Shown piece by piece: positions 34,319 through 44,526 of a stretch of 64,000 nt of DNA; position 1 is the first letter of the stretch, and each line of letters opens with the position of its first letter. The DNA is from Atriophallophorus winterbourni. Lineage: Eukaryota > Platyhelminthes > Trematoda > Plagiorchiida > Microphallidae. The notes under the pieces are model-generated. The model ran no database searches. It was not told the origin of the DNA and worked only from the letters and a program-made list of their open reading frames with translations. The stretch covers positions 1 to 64,000 of the forward strand of contig JACCGJ010003121.1 of assembly GCA_013407085.1 (NCBI GenBank). Direction: 5' to 3'. The position numbers and the translations under genes were made by a program.

Positions 34319-34534
34319 GCTATCATGCTTATTCAAGCGAACGGGAAACCTAAGCCGAAGACGAAAAATCTGGACCAAAATCTGCTCCAATTTATCGACC
34401 GTTGTCTCGAGGTGAACGCCGAGCGGCGTGCCAGTGCTTCGGAGTTGCTATCGCATCCGTTCCTGAAGCAAACCGCCCCGCTTATCAAGCTCGCCCCGAT
34501 GATTGATGCTGCGAGAAAAGTGCTCGGCAAGTGA
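34319..34534 (+). pseudogene. Duplicated PAK terminal exon (copy 3)
   Basis: Same protein, acceptor and stop as exon 6 and as copy 2. No upstream PAK exon is in plus orientation within the window. Confidence 0.9.
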
Positions 34535-35089
34535 ACAAGGAACCACTCCGCCAGACAGGACCCCTATTAACCCGAAACCCGTGCCTTTTGAAGAAGAACA
34601 AAACTATTTTTCGATCTGCTAAAAGCTGTGATTGTCGATCGATCTGCAGTTCTCACTCTCGGTGGTTTATGCACCTAACCCACTTTAATCGACATTTAAT
34701 GTGCTCACGTGAATCGAACGTGTGCAATATGATAATATCGATCGGGTGCTCTCTTTTTCACTCTAATTCTCATGGTTTGTATTCTGGTGGTTCCTTGCAT
34801 CGTGACTGTTTTTACTGGACATACCCTCACTTTATATCGCACACAGAATCTTTTATTTTCATCTGTACCCTGATACTTTCACTTATCATCCAAATCAATA
34901 CTTGTACTTTTATCTTGATGTTTTTCTTGTTCCCTGTTTCAAAATTTCTGATTGATTTGATTTCGCCAAACACTTCATTTTAAATTGTGATTGTTTAATT
35001 TTCATTGAAAACCTCCTTGAATATAACGGTGGGGGTGTCGTTGTTAACAGCGTCGTCTTTCTGGATTCCTGCGGTCACCCGTTAGGGTG

Positions 35090-35410
35090 TCGAGTTACTT
35101 ACGCTATCCAAACAGTCACATGGCATAGGCAGCTGAAAACTCTTACTTGTAACCTTTTCAAAGTTAGCATTGCACGCCTTCCTGGCTAGGGTCCCCGCGA
35201 TCAAATATCGCTTCAGGATATATCCCGAAACCTTGCCATTGGCGGTCTTGCACTACGCATCCTCTTAAAGTGTTTGCTTAGCCTTGTATGTGGTCAAGCG
35301 GAGTGACGAGGAAAGCTTGTTATGGTGCAGTTAAGCATTCGGTAAATGCGATCGGTGTAATGCTGTCTGTGATGATGAAGCTACTGACAGTAGAAGAAGA
35401 AGAAGAGATA
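35090..35410 (+). mobile_element. LINE 3-prime fragment within copy 3
   Basis: Equivalent of 22850-23160 and essentially identical to it. Confidence 0.5.
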
Positions 35411-37139
35411 TAACCGCGACAACCCAGTATATGTCAAGAGGTAAAACGTGTCGCCTGTGCCGAAGATACGCATCTGCTCTATGGATCTCAGCGTCCTAGA
35501 AGAGCAGGGTAAATTCCCTACGGCCGAGAGTTCACTATAATGACAAACTTTTCTCAACTGCGATCAATAAGCAATCCATTATAGATGTTCTTCGATCTTC
35601 TAATTCTTAATTATCAGTGAGTCTACTGATCAATGCCTGACTTTAACCAATTCAAATCGACCTTTGTCGCTAATGATTCACTATCAATTATTAGGTCGGA
35701 TAAAGAAACTAATTCTGGAAATGGATTATTGTTGCCCTAAAGCACCTTGGACGATTCCACTTTGTTCCGCTGTTTACTGGTACATTGTTGTGTCTGCGGC
35801 TTCTTTGGAAAAGATTCTCAAGCTAGTCGATTCCCGAAATCACTGTAGAAAAGGCTAAAAGCCAATTGACCGTGATTCAACGACTTATTTCCAACCGAAT
35901 CGCGGAGGTCGATTACACGCAAGTGAGCACTTCTTTTACAACACAGATCGATAATTTCTTGAATGTTATAATCGATTAGGTATCGGTAATGGTTGTAAAT
36001 GTTGTTCACATTTCAAACCAATCAGCGATTCGGGTCGTTTTATTGGCTAGGAGTAGTGCCTCCTTACATGTACTTGTCACACGTGAATGCCCGACACCAG
36101 GCAGTCGTTTTGCAGTAATAAATGGAAACAACCGGAATTCGAAATCCTTTATTATCAAGCGCCGACCTATTTGATGTTCGGTTTGCCTTACGTTAAGAAA
36201 TTGGCCGTCTTCCAGTATTTTGTAACATTGCGAAGACTAGTGAATCACTCGTTTGCGAATGGTTCACAGTTTATCCGATATCGCACGCGGAGTCCAGCGT
36301 TTTTCTAATTTTATTCTAGCTGGCATCTACGATTGCCATTTCGCCTCAATGACTTCACACTTCAATTTTTAACTGTCGCCCTTGGTCTTGGAAATTCCCT
36401 TGAGAAATTTGGTCTAAAGTATTCCACAAACTTGAATTGCGCCAGCGGAAGCTAAAAAAATTATTTTTCCGTTAATAGCCATCATTTCCTCATCGGTATA
36501 CTCGCCCGATTAGATTAAAATGAAATTTCTTGCCGATTAGATTCTTTTCGTTCGTTTGAAAATCAATAGGTTCACTCCTCGGTAATCAATTAGTTTGTGT
36601 GAACGCTTTGTTCACACAAACTCGGAATGCATACTGCCATAGCGTTGAGTTTTATTTTAGAATTTGTAAATTTCATTGCCAGGCTAAGCGCGGTCGAATT
36701 GTTTTATCGCCTCGGTTGGTTTATTTTCGACTTTGGAACAAAAATACACCAGTGCTCCTACCGTATTACACATGAATTGTATCATCTTTTGTGCCGCTTG
36801 CTTGCGGCTTATTCATCTCAATTAAATTCGCTAGTCAATTGATTCTCTTAGATTTCGGTTGGCTTGCTATTAATCTGATCATTGGGCTTCAAGTGAATTG
36901 CCCCATGGTTCCAACTTCTATTGGCTAGCACTATGATCTGAATGAGGGAATTTGTAAGCTTCCATGACGAAAGAGTGTTTTAAGGGCGTTTTCTGTACAG
37001 TGTCTGCTTAATCGGTATCGAAGTCGGTCCAATCGGTGATGACAATTTTTGATGGTAACCGAGCAGAATACCACAGCACAATTTTAGCGGGAACTCAGTT
37101 TGAATGTGAAAATTTGACTACTTGTTTTGAAACATGAAA

Positions 37140-37640
37140 CAATTAAGCCTATTTTCATGCATTTTCTTCACACATCTCACGACCGGGTTCGTGTTGTTTG
37201 CTCTCATGAAGTATGGATAGTAGGATCAGGATCCGCATACGCTTGCAACAGTGGAAGAATGGTAAACAAGTTGAGCTTGTAGGCCACTGGGGGATAAGGT
37301 TGGTACGACCAACCTGTTCAAATACATGAGCCCTCAATCATGTAGACAGGGTTTGAACCCATGGCTATGAATAAACATCCAACAGTGGCATACAAGCACA
37401 ACTTGTTTACCATTCTTCCAATGTTTCAAGCGCACCCAGATCCTAATCATACTGTCCTTACTTGATGAGTGCAAACAACACGAAACCGGTCGTTGGGTGT
37501 GTGAGGGAAATGCATGAAAATGAGCTTTTTCGTTCATGGTCATGGCTTTAGACCCAGTCTACATTTGTGTAGGTTCGGTTTTGAACAGGTTGGTCGTACC
37601 AACCCTATTCAACAGTGGCACACAAGCGCAACTTGTTTAG
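37140..37640. repeat. Foldback repeat with hammerhead arms (copy 3)
   Basis: Same layout as 25950-26440 but with more differences than the rest of copy 3 has from copy 2. It carries a GATGAAG change in the left arm. Confidence 0.68.
37456..37497 (+). ncRNA. Hammerhead motif with core C-to-T change
   Basis: CCTTAC, TTGATGA, stem II GTGC/ACAC, GAAA, ACCGGTC, GTTGGG. The first core base is T instead of C and stem II is weakened, so activity should be lost while the intact arms at 272 and 26258 keep it. Confidence 0.58.
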
Positions 37641-37829
37641 TCTGCAATTGTTATTATGAATTCAGATTCATTCCCCCGCACGGATCATTAACTTAGGTCG
37701 GGACAATCGCTACTCACCGGCAATCGATACAATTCTCTTTGCCATTCCGATTGTTTGTGATAAATGCCCGAGAATAACTCCATATCTATCTCTAACTGTG
37801 GTGACCATCCATTCACTAAGTAGCCCAAG

Positions 37830-38295
37830 AAAGTTTCAAAGTGATTCAAAGTTGTAATGGTCTAAAAAGCCAATTATAGACTTAACAAAAATAACCAGAG
37901 GATGGAATAGGAAGTATATAACAATAACAAAAGAAAGAACAGGAAAACTCATGTAGTAGTAATCGTATCAAAAGTTTGGATTTTCTCTCAAGTATTTGGC
38001 CAAATTAGCTTTAAAAAATCCGTTGGATGAGTGTTCCAGGTGGAACTTACACGTACAGGCATAAGAATATCTTCGACAGTTTCAGTCTTGAAGTCGAATA
38101 AGGCACTTTAGGTTCAAATGTCTCCGACTGCACGGAGTGGCGAGCTGTGAAAAGTTTGGACAAGGGAGGTTAGGGACGTATAGAATGTTTGTAACATCAG
38201 TATGAGGCTCACCACTTAGTCGACGACAGCGAAAGTCGAGAAAAGAGTGAGACTCTCCAAACGTTCTTTCTCGCAGTCTACTATGAACGAACTTT
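37830..38295 (-). mobile_element. CR1-like LINE 3-prime coding end and tail
   Basis: Minus-strand translation with frame breaks gives KTETVEDILMPVRVSSTWN, similar to the C-terminal stretch RRYFYSVHVCFTWNSLP in CR1-D, followed by a tail (37840-38010). It abuts the plus-strand CR1-A, so two CR1s lie back to back. Confidence 0.6.
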
Positions 38296-38385
38296 TAACG
38301 AAGTATAAACGTCATCGATCATCCCGGAACCTCAGGCCCTTCATGATACGATGTGGTGTTCAGCAAAACTATTCAATGGAAATGA

Positions 38386-38704
38386 ATGTACGACGGCATC
38401 ATTGACCGCTCGCCATCATCCGAAAGTTCATTCAATTATAAGCTAATCGAATCCTTGCAACACATCACAAGGTGCCAGACTACGCAATTGCTGATCATTG
38501 GCGATTTTAATCTCCCGCATATGTTTTCAAGAGATGGACACTACCTGCATTCGATTGAACATAAATTCCAGGAGGTTATAGAAATTGCTTCACTGCACAA
38601 TCACGTTAACCAGCCAACTCGCTGGCGGGGTCTTGACCAACCTTCAACCCTTGACCTTGTCTTAACGCCTGAGGCAACCGCGGTAGAGGATATACATTAC
38701 CTGG
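38386..38704 (+). pseudogene. CR1-A endonuclease fragment
   Basis: Encodes SPSSESSFNYKLIESLQH, LLIIGDFNLPHM and STLDLVLTPEA, the APE-type endonuclease motifs with the GDFN box. The N-terminal half is missing or frameshifted. It stops at the LTR of the inserted element and resumes after it at 39628 with SDHVV. Confidence 0.85.
38700..38704. repeat. Target-site duplication CCTGG, left
   Basis: CCTGG immediately precedes the left LTR; the same five bases follow the right LTR at 39623-39627. The uninterrupted relative CR1-B has a single cctgg at the same place (near 59314). Confidence 0.88.
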
Positions 38705-38854
38705 TGTGGATTGACTGTCAGCATGAATACGTATTGTCCAATCAGAATGCAGTAGCTGTCAGTGAATCTATGTATTCTAATTCCCATGATGATTCATATG
38801 TTTGTTGACGTGTAGTGAATACACATGTGTCGCTCTGATCTTGACTTTTCTACA
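38705..38854 (+). repeat. Miniature element 5-prime LTR
   Basis: Begins TGTGGATTGACTGTCAGC and ends CTTTTCTACA. It differs from the right LTR by a few substitutions and a 4-base TCTA repeat, indicating moderate age. Confidence 0.88.
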
Positions 38855-38871
38855 TGGTGACGAGGGTGATC
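38855..38871 (+). other. Primer binding site of miniature element
   Basis: TGGTGACGAGGGTGATC directly follows the LTR and begins with TGG. The matching tRNA was not determined. Confidence 0.6.
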
Positions 38872-38969
38872 GACGAGAAAACGTCGGATAGAACTGAGAA
38901 CGCCCGTTTTAGCGGCTTTAATGTTCGACCACCGGCAACACTCAATGGAAGGCGATGAAGGATTGGCAT

Positions 38970-39420
38970 AGAGATGGAAACGGTGGAAGGAACAGTTTAG
39001 AGACATTCGGACGTTGGCGAATCTGACGAATACCGACAAAGCGTATCAAATGGTGACGCTGAGGAATGCGCTTGGTGAACATGCGACGAATTTCATACAG
39101 TGTTTCACCTTTGATAAGAACGAAAACGCAGATGACTGGGAAACTATCTTCGCGAAGCTCGAAGAACATTGCCTCGGTCAAGTGAACGAGAGATGGAAAC
39201 TGTGGAAGCAACACTTCAGCGACTTTCGGACGTTGGCGAAACTGACGAATACCGATAAAGTGTATCAAATTGTGACGCTGAGGAATGCGCTTGGTGAACA
39301 GGCGACGGAGTTTATACAGTGTTTCACTTTTGTTGAGAACGAAGACGCAGATGACTGGGGAACAATCTTCGCGAAGCTCGAAGGACTTTGCCTCGGTCAA
39401 GTTAACGATATAAATTCAAT
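38970..39420 (+). pseudogene. Tandem-duplicated gag capsid segment
   Basis: Two in-frame units of 73 residues: unit 1 starts RWKRWKEQF (about 38972), unit 2 RWKLWKQHF (about 39191). Both share NALGE, FIQCFTF, ADDW, TIFAKLE and CLGQVN in the same order. This resembles the first part of gypsy capsid proteins. A TAG lies just before unit 1 and there is no ATG in frame, so translation from a normal start is doubtful. Confidence 0.8.
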
Positions 39421-39468
39421 TGTCACGCGCAAGATGTCGATGAGCCGATCGTTTGAAAAACGGAAGGA

Positions 39469-39622
39469 TGTGGAGTGGCTGTCAGCATGAATACTTATTG
39501 TCCAATCAGAATGCAGTAGCTGTCAGTGTATCTATCTATGTATTCTAATTCCCATGATGATTCATATGTTTGTTGACGTGTAGTGAATACACATGTGTCG
39601 CTCTGATCTTGACTTTTCTACA
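39469..39622 (+). repeat. Miniature element 3-prime LTR
   Basis: Begins TGTGGAGTGGCTGTCAGC and ends CTTTTCTACA, then CCTGG. A purine tract lies immediately upstream. Confidence 0.88.
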
Positions 39623-39732
39623 CCTGGTACCACTGGGAAAGAGTGATCATGTGGTGCTTTTGTTTTATTATCCATGTAGTGCGGAACGATCGAACGAACA
39701 GACGAAAGTCATAGGGAAAATACAATTTGAAT

Positions 39733-39888
39733 TATTATTATTATTATATTTGCACAAGATTTGCACAGATATAGTGCCGTTCAACATAAACAATGAGATA
39801 TACAAAGCGAGAAGAGGGGTACAAAGCGTTGTCATCGGCATCGTTGAACGTAGGCATGATACTACCCGGTTGCCTACACCGAAGTAGG
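39733..39888 (-). mobile_element. SINE-like element, 156 bp, with target duplication
   Basis: On the minus strand it begins gcctacttcggtgtaggc and ends in an ATA/ATT run. It is flanked by CAATTTGAAT (39723-39732) and CAATTGAAT (39889-39897); CR1-B has a single caatttgaat there (near 59409). The first bases form a hairpin. A 3-prime fragment is at 30842-30919. No protein is encoded. Confidence 0.75.
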
Positions 39889-39896
39889 CAATTGAA

Positions 39897-40849
39897 TCCT
39901 TAAATATCAGTCTCCGGGATGCACACACTCATGAGTTTGATTCAATGGATCCTGGCTCATATTACAATTCGTTTCTAAATTATCTCAATTCGAAGATCTA
40001 CGAAAACTCGATTTTTGTACCACACAAATGCAGCAACAATAACCAGTTTATTATTCGGAGTAGAACGAAGAAATGGTTAGCTGTTAAGCGAGAGTCTTGG
40101 GTAACTCATAAGAAGTTTGGTACGGAAGAAACTTGGAAGCGATTCTGTAAGATATGGAATAACGTCACGACTCTTGTAAGAGAAGATCGCATGCAATTCC
40201 AATGGAACTTGCTTAAGAGAATGGAAAAGAATCCTAAGCTTCTCTACAAGATAGTAAATAAACGATCAAAGATCAAACCAGGTGTATTCTCTGTACTAAC
40301 ACCTCATGGATTGACCCACACTGCCCAAGATACCGCCGATGCTTTAGCAACGTTTTACTCATTTGTCTTCAATCCCAAGCGTTGTATCCCATATCAAGTT
40401 TCACCAAATTCGCCACATTTCGAATTACTAAGTGAAATGACTATCAACGAATACATGGTTGGGCGGGAACTTTGTCAACTAAACGAAAAGAAGTCCCCAG
40501 GCGCAGACAAAATTACCCCCGCCATACTTCGCAGGTGTCGCGTTGCTTTGACTGCTCCTCTCACTCGCATATTCAATCTCAGCTTAAATGAAGGAAAAAT
40601 ACCACGGCAATGGAAAGCAGGGATGATAACTCTTATTTATAAAGGAGGTAGCAGTTCAGACACACTAAACTATAGACCGGTAACGTTACTTCCGGTGATC
40701 TCTAAATTAATGGAACGCATTGTGACTGCGCGCATAAGAGAACATTTCGAAAACCAAAATATCTTGACCGCATCACAACGCAGTTTTCGAAGAGATCGTT
40801 GCTGTTTATCTAACCTTCTTACAACGTTCGAGGATTGGACTAAGGCACT
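39897..40849 (+). pseudogene. CR1-A reverse transcriptase, N-terminal half
   Basis: Open from about 39945: pre-RT region, then ELCQLNEKKSPGADKITPAI, IPRQWKAGMITLIYKG and NYRPVTLLPVISKLMERIV, the fingers and first palm motifs of a CR1-type enzyme. It stops at FEDWTKAL where another LINE fragment is inserted. Confidence 0.88.
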
Positions 40850-41578
40850 CATCATCATCATCAAAGACAGCAAAAAACCGGTAGCACGTACCGAATGCTT
40901 GACTACCATACAACTATGAAAAATTAAAATCGTAAAAGATGGGGGAGTGTGGGACTTAAATTGCTTCGGCTTCTATAGAAGAGTAATCACAAACAAACTA
41001 AGGAGAGGTGCCTACACCTCGAATGGAACATACATTCAAACAAGATTCGTGAACGAGTAGAGCGACATCAGCACGGCAGCTTCCTTGACAACATACAAGG
41101 TTAAGCAAACACTCATAGAAGATGCTTAGTGCAAGACCGCCATTGAACACGGTTTCGGGACATATCATGAAGCGTAATTAACTACTTCGATATTTAATCG
41201 CGTGGACACCAGCGTGGAAGACGCGCTGCGCCTACTTTGGAAAGGTTACAATTAAGGGTTTTTAACTGTCTATGCCATGTGACGGTTGGCCACCCCCGAA
41301 TTTACGCCAATCAGGATGTGGGCGTCCGCAAAATTGAATCGTTTCGGAAATCGGTGGTCCGGCATCCGTAAAACGTTACCAAGCCAGCGTAAATTATGCA
41401 GGTTATCTGCCTTATCTATATCGACATATTACCCACAAACTTATTTCGGAAGCATCGGTGCGGCAACGATTGTAACAGCTAAACTCCTGAATTCGCGGGA
41501 CACCCGTTGTCCAATACTTGGAAGACGGCTGAATGTGGTCTCACGTAAGGTCGGCTTTGCACTATATAGTACTGTAGT
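40850..41578 (-). mobile_element. RTE-type LINE 3-prime fragment inserted in CR1-A
   Basis: The minus strand shows LRWLG-like and VTWHRQLKTLN sequence, a GWSPRD-like motif (PRWCPRD), and an ATGATGATG tail at 40850. CR1-B is continuous across this point (GTKAL to GEGEAV), so this is an insertion of about 730 bp. Target duplication is not clear. Confidence 0.72.
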
Positions 41579-42690
41579 AGACGAAGGTGAGGCTGTACAT
41601 GCTTGCTACATTGATATTTCCAAAGCTTCCGATAGAGTCAACCATGACATCTTAATTAAAAAGCTCGAATCCTATGGAATAACGGGAATATTGCTGAATT
41701 GGATAAAGGACTATCTTACTGATAGACACGTCCAAGTTCGCGTTGGCAGCACCTTATCGAGAAAAATAGACGTCACGAGTGGAGTTCCGCAAGGATCGGT
41801 GCTTGGACCTCTTCTATTCTTGGTGTATATGAACGATATAGTAGAGGATATTGGATGCAACTTGATACTATTTGCCGATGATATTAAAATTTGGAAACGT
41901 GTCAGGTCTGTTAATGACTGTATAGCATTACAACGGGATCTAAGCATCTTATTTCGTTGGTCACAGTTAAATGAGTTACCATTTAACCCTGCGAAATGTA
42001 AAATGCTGCAGCTTGGGAAATCTCTGCACCACACGTATCAGCTTGGCACGCAAGATCTCGTCTGGACCACAGCAGAAAAAGATCTGGGTATCTGGGTTTC
42101 GTTTAACCTTAAGCCTGAACAGCATTGCCGGATGGTGTACAATAAAGCTAGCCGTATATTGAGTCTTCTCAAAAGAATATTCCGGATTTTTACGCCCGAA
42201 ACCCTACCCCGGGTAATTAACACGTATATACGTCCTGTTATAGAATATTCCATCCAAGCCTGGGCACCATGGCTGAGGAAGGATATCGAACTACTCGACA
42301 GGATTTATCATCGTGCTACAAAGTTGGTCTCCCGGTACAGAAATTTGCCTTTCACAGAGCGGATGTTAAAACTGAACCTACACGCTTTTACCCAACGGCG
42401 GATACGTAGTGACCTTATGTTGACATTCAAAATCCTGCATTCTGTAAACCATCCCCTTAAACACTTGCTAAAGCCTAATGACCTTACTCGAACACGAACG
42501 CATTCAAAGGCTTTAAGCATTTCGCATTCTCGATTGGATATTCGTCGTAATTTTTCTCGGTAAAAATTTGTTTCACTTGGAACTATTTGCCTGAACAAAT
42601 CACACGATCAGAATCTGTTGAGGTTTTCGCTTCCAAACTCGATGAGTTTATGACGAACCATGCGGTATGCGAGTGTCCCTATTGATTTTT
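41579..42690 (+). pseudogene. CR1-A reverse transcriptase, C-terminal half
   Basis: Continues with EAVHACYIDISKASDRVNHD, SGVPQGSVLGPLLFLVYMND and LFADDIKIW, then the thumb and tail regions. The catalytic Asp pair FADD is intact. A lost T near 42550 shifts the frame before the end of the protein. Confidence 0.88.
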
Positions 42691-42817
42691 GAGATATTTT
42701 ATATATTTTTTCATATATTCCATATACCTTGTCCTCCTATGGTTATTATTAAGCATAATGCTTTTTCTACCATAAAATTTTCTGAGTTCCGAGTTCTGAG
42801 TTCATATGGTTTAGCAG
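42690..42817 (+). other. CR1-A 3-prime UTR and tail
   Basis: Matches 61433-61472 plus 61686-61762 in CR1-B. It ends in ttctgagttccgagttctga, an imperfect short tandem repeat. Confidence 0.65.
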
Positions 42818-44420
42818 CTAGTCCAGCATCAAGCTTAGTGGTTCGGTGGTAAATACGCTGCAGAAGATTGATGTCTTTCTGACCATGCCTGAACAGCGTA
42901 TTCCATCGCTGGTCTCAGATAGGTGTTCGTGATACGGGGCACCGACTGATTTGTGAATCTGCCGAAAATTCGTTTCAATAACGCCAATACTTGTGACGCC
43001 TTTTTGTATGCCGCTTTGCACTGCAGTGAAGTCTTCAGACTTGAACTGGTCCAAACACCCAAATCCTTCTCTTCAGTTGTCCAGACGAGTTGGTGGGACC
43101 CAGGAGTGTAGTTGTAATTCCAATGTTTAACACCTTGCACTTTTGGAAGTTGAAGGGTAGTTTGTTTCTCAGAGACCAATCGTGCAATGTGTTTAGATCC
43201 TTTTGCAAAATTTCACTGTCATCATTGGTACGTATGCTTCTCCAAAGCTTGATATCGTCTGTAAATAACATAACCTTGCATTCAACACGCTCGGGAATGT
43301 CGTTTGCGTAGATAAAAACAATATCGGTCCGAGAACCGAACCCTGGGGCACTCCGCTCGTAATTTTAAATGATTTCGACAAGGCGCCGTCAAATCTGACT
43401 TGGGAACTCCTGTCGCGTGAATAGTTTTCTAGCCAAGCAAGAAGTTTTCCTGTTATCCCGTGCAATTTAAGGATTGGATTAAAATACTATAATTGACGTG
43501 GTCGACAGCCTTTGCATGTCTAAAAAGCACGCGTGGATGGAGTAACCATTGTCCACACATTCAGTCCAGTCGTTTAAGGTGAGCAAGAGATTAGATGGAC
43601 ATGTGTGATATATCCTGAAACCGTGCTGTTTCGAGGTGATGGGTGATCTTTTCCGCTAATAAACTCTCTAGCACTTTAGAAATTACTGGCAACAACGTAA
43701 CTGGTCTATAGTTCGCAGCGTCTGATCGATTCCCATCCTTGTAGATTGGTGTGATGATGCCAGATTTCCATTCTGCGGGGACGGTACAATTTTCGAGCTA
43801 AATTTGGAATAACGTCCTGAGTGGACCGTACAATGAGGATGCACATCGTTTGAGGATAAAAGGAGTGATTCCATCTGCTCCTGGTGACTTTGTGGTATTC
43901 ACACTCATTGTTTATTGAGATTTCATTTAGGATTTCATCGGAAAAGCCGATCGAATGCGGCGTAAGATGCACTGATTCCTTGGGACTAAAATCTTTGCAG
44001 TAGTAACCTGCAAGAACTTCGGTAGCCTCGAACGCAGTCGTAATTAGACCATGAGGTGTGCGTAGTGCTTAGATTCCTGGCTTAATTTTTAATGTAGTGT
44101 TAACAATCTGGTACAGGACTTTGGGGTTCCGCTCCATTATGGTCAGTAGTCTTGCCTGACGAGACTGCTTTTCCTCGGTGATAAGAGAGGTGACCTTGTT
44201 CCTCAACAGACGACATGTTTACAATTATCTGGCATCAGATTCTGGACATAGTTTCTCCATGCATCGTTGCGTATCTTAATCCACTTGCTTGTGCAGCTTC
44301 TCAATGTGAAGGAACATCGTTTTTTTCGCTGTCTTTGGCACAAATCAGGAATGTAGGTTTATTTCACCACACAGCTTTTCGATGAAGTTTACCCAAGAAC
44401 GATCCACGTCCGTGGTATTT
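42818..44420 (-). mobile_element. CR1-C: degenerate CR1-like LINE
   Basis: Several minus-strand frames in a row: a GADGITP-like PGGDGITPFILKRC piece (43835-43900), SGVPQGSVLGPILFL (43330-43360), LFTDDIKLW (43240-43270) and the thumb region TTEEKDLGVWTSS with NTYLRPAMEYAVQAW (42870-43080). At least five frameshifts separate them. The palm box reads FTDD instead of FADD. A dead copy of the same lineage as CR1-D. Confidence 0.8.
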
Positions 44421-44526
44421 CAAGATAATTCAAGGTCTTTAATGATCTAAAAAGCAACAAGCTTAACAACAACCATAGGACGGTAAAAATTGAAATTTAA
44501 GTGTATAAATAATATAAGAACTTAGA

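Larger units (their letters stand above)
33414..37800. repeat. Segmental duplication, copy 3 (inverted)
   Basis: Reverse complement of about 5385 down to base 1, lacking about 1.05 kb relative to copy 2. It reaches further than copy 2 on the left (33414-34110 matches 4692-5385 including the S1 element) and continues on the right to match 26574-26827. Confidence 0.88.
38705..39622 (+). mobile_element. Miniature gag-only LTR retrotransposon (TRIM-like, 918 bp)
   Basis: Terminal direct repeats of 150 and 154 bp start TGTGGA and end TCTACA, with a 5-bp target duplication. A TGG-initial primer site follows the left LTR and a purine tract (GAAAAACGGAAGGA) precedes the right LTR. The 614-bp interior encodes only a capsid-like gag segment, duplicated in tandem. 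There is no protease, polymerase or integrase. It must have been mobilised by a full-length relative. Confidence 0.9.
38303..42805 (+). mobile_element. CR1-A: CR1-like LINE with three nested insertions
   Basis: Aligns with CR1-B from about 58920 to 61762. The endonuclease is truncated at the 5-prime side and the reverse transcriptase is split. Insertions are at 38705-39622 (miniature LTR element), 39733-39888 (SINE-like) and 40850-41578 (LINE fragment). The 3-prime end has taccataaaattttctgag and gagttctgag-like repeats near 42780-42805, the short tail repeats typical of CR1. Confidence 0.85.

Noticed and set aside
39014..39490. The gag-like frame read as a host gene with internal repeats
   Set aside because: It lies exactly between LTRs with a target duplication, and the empty site exists in CR1-B. 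It has no proper ATG and belongs to the miniature LTR element.
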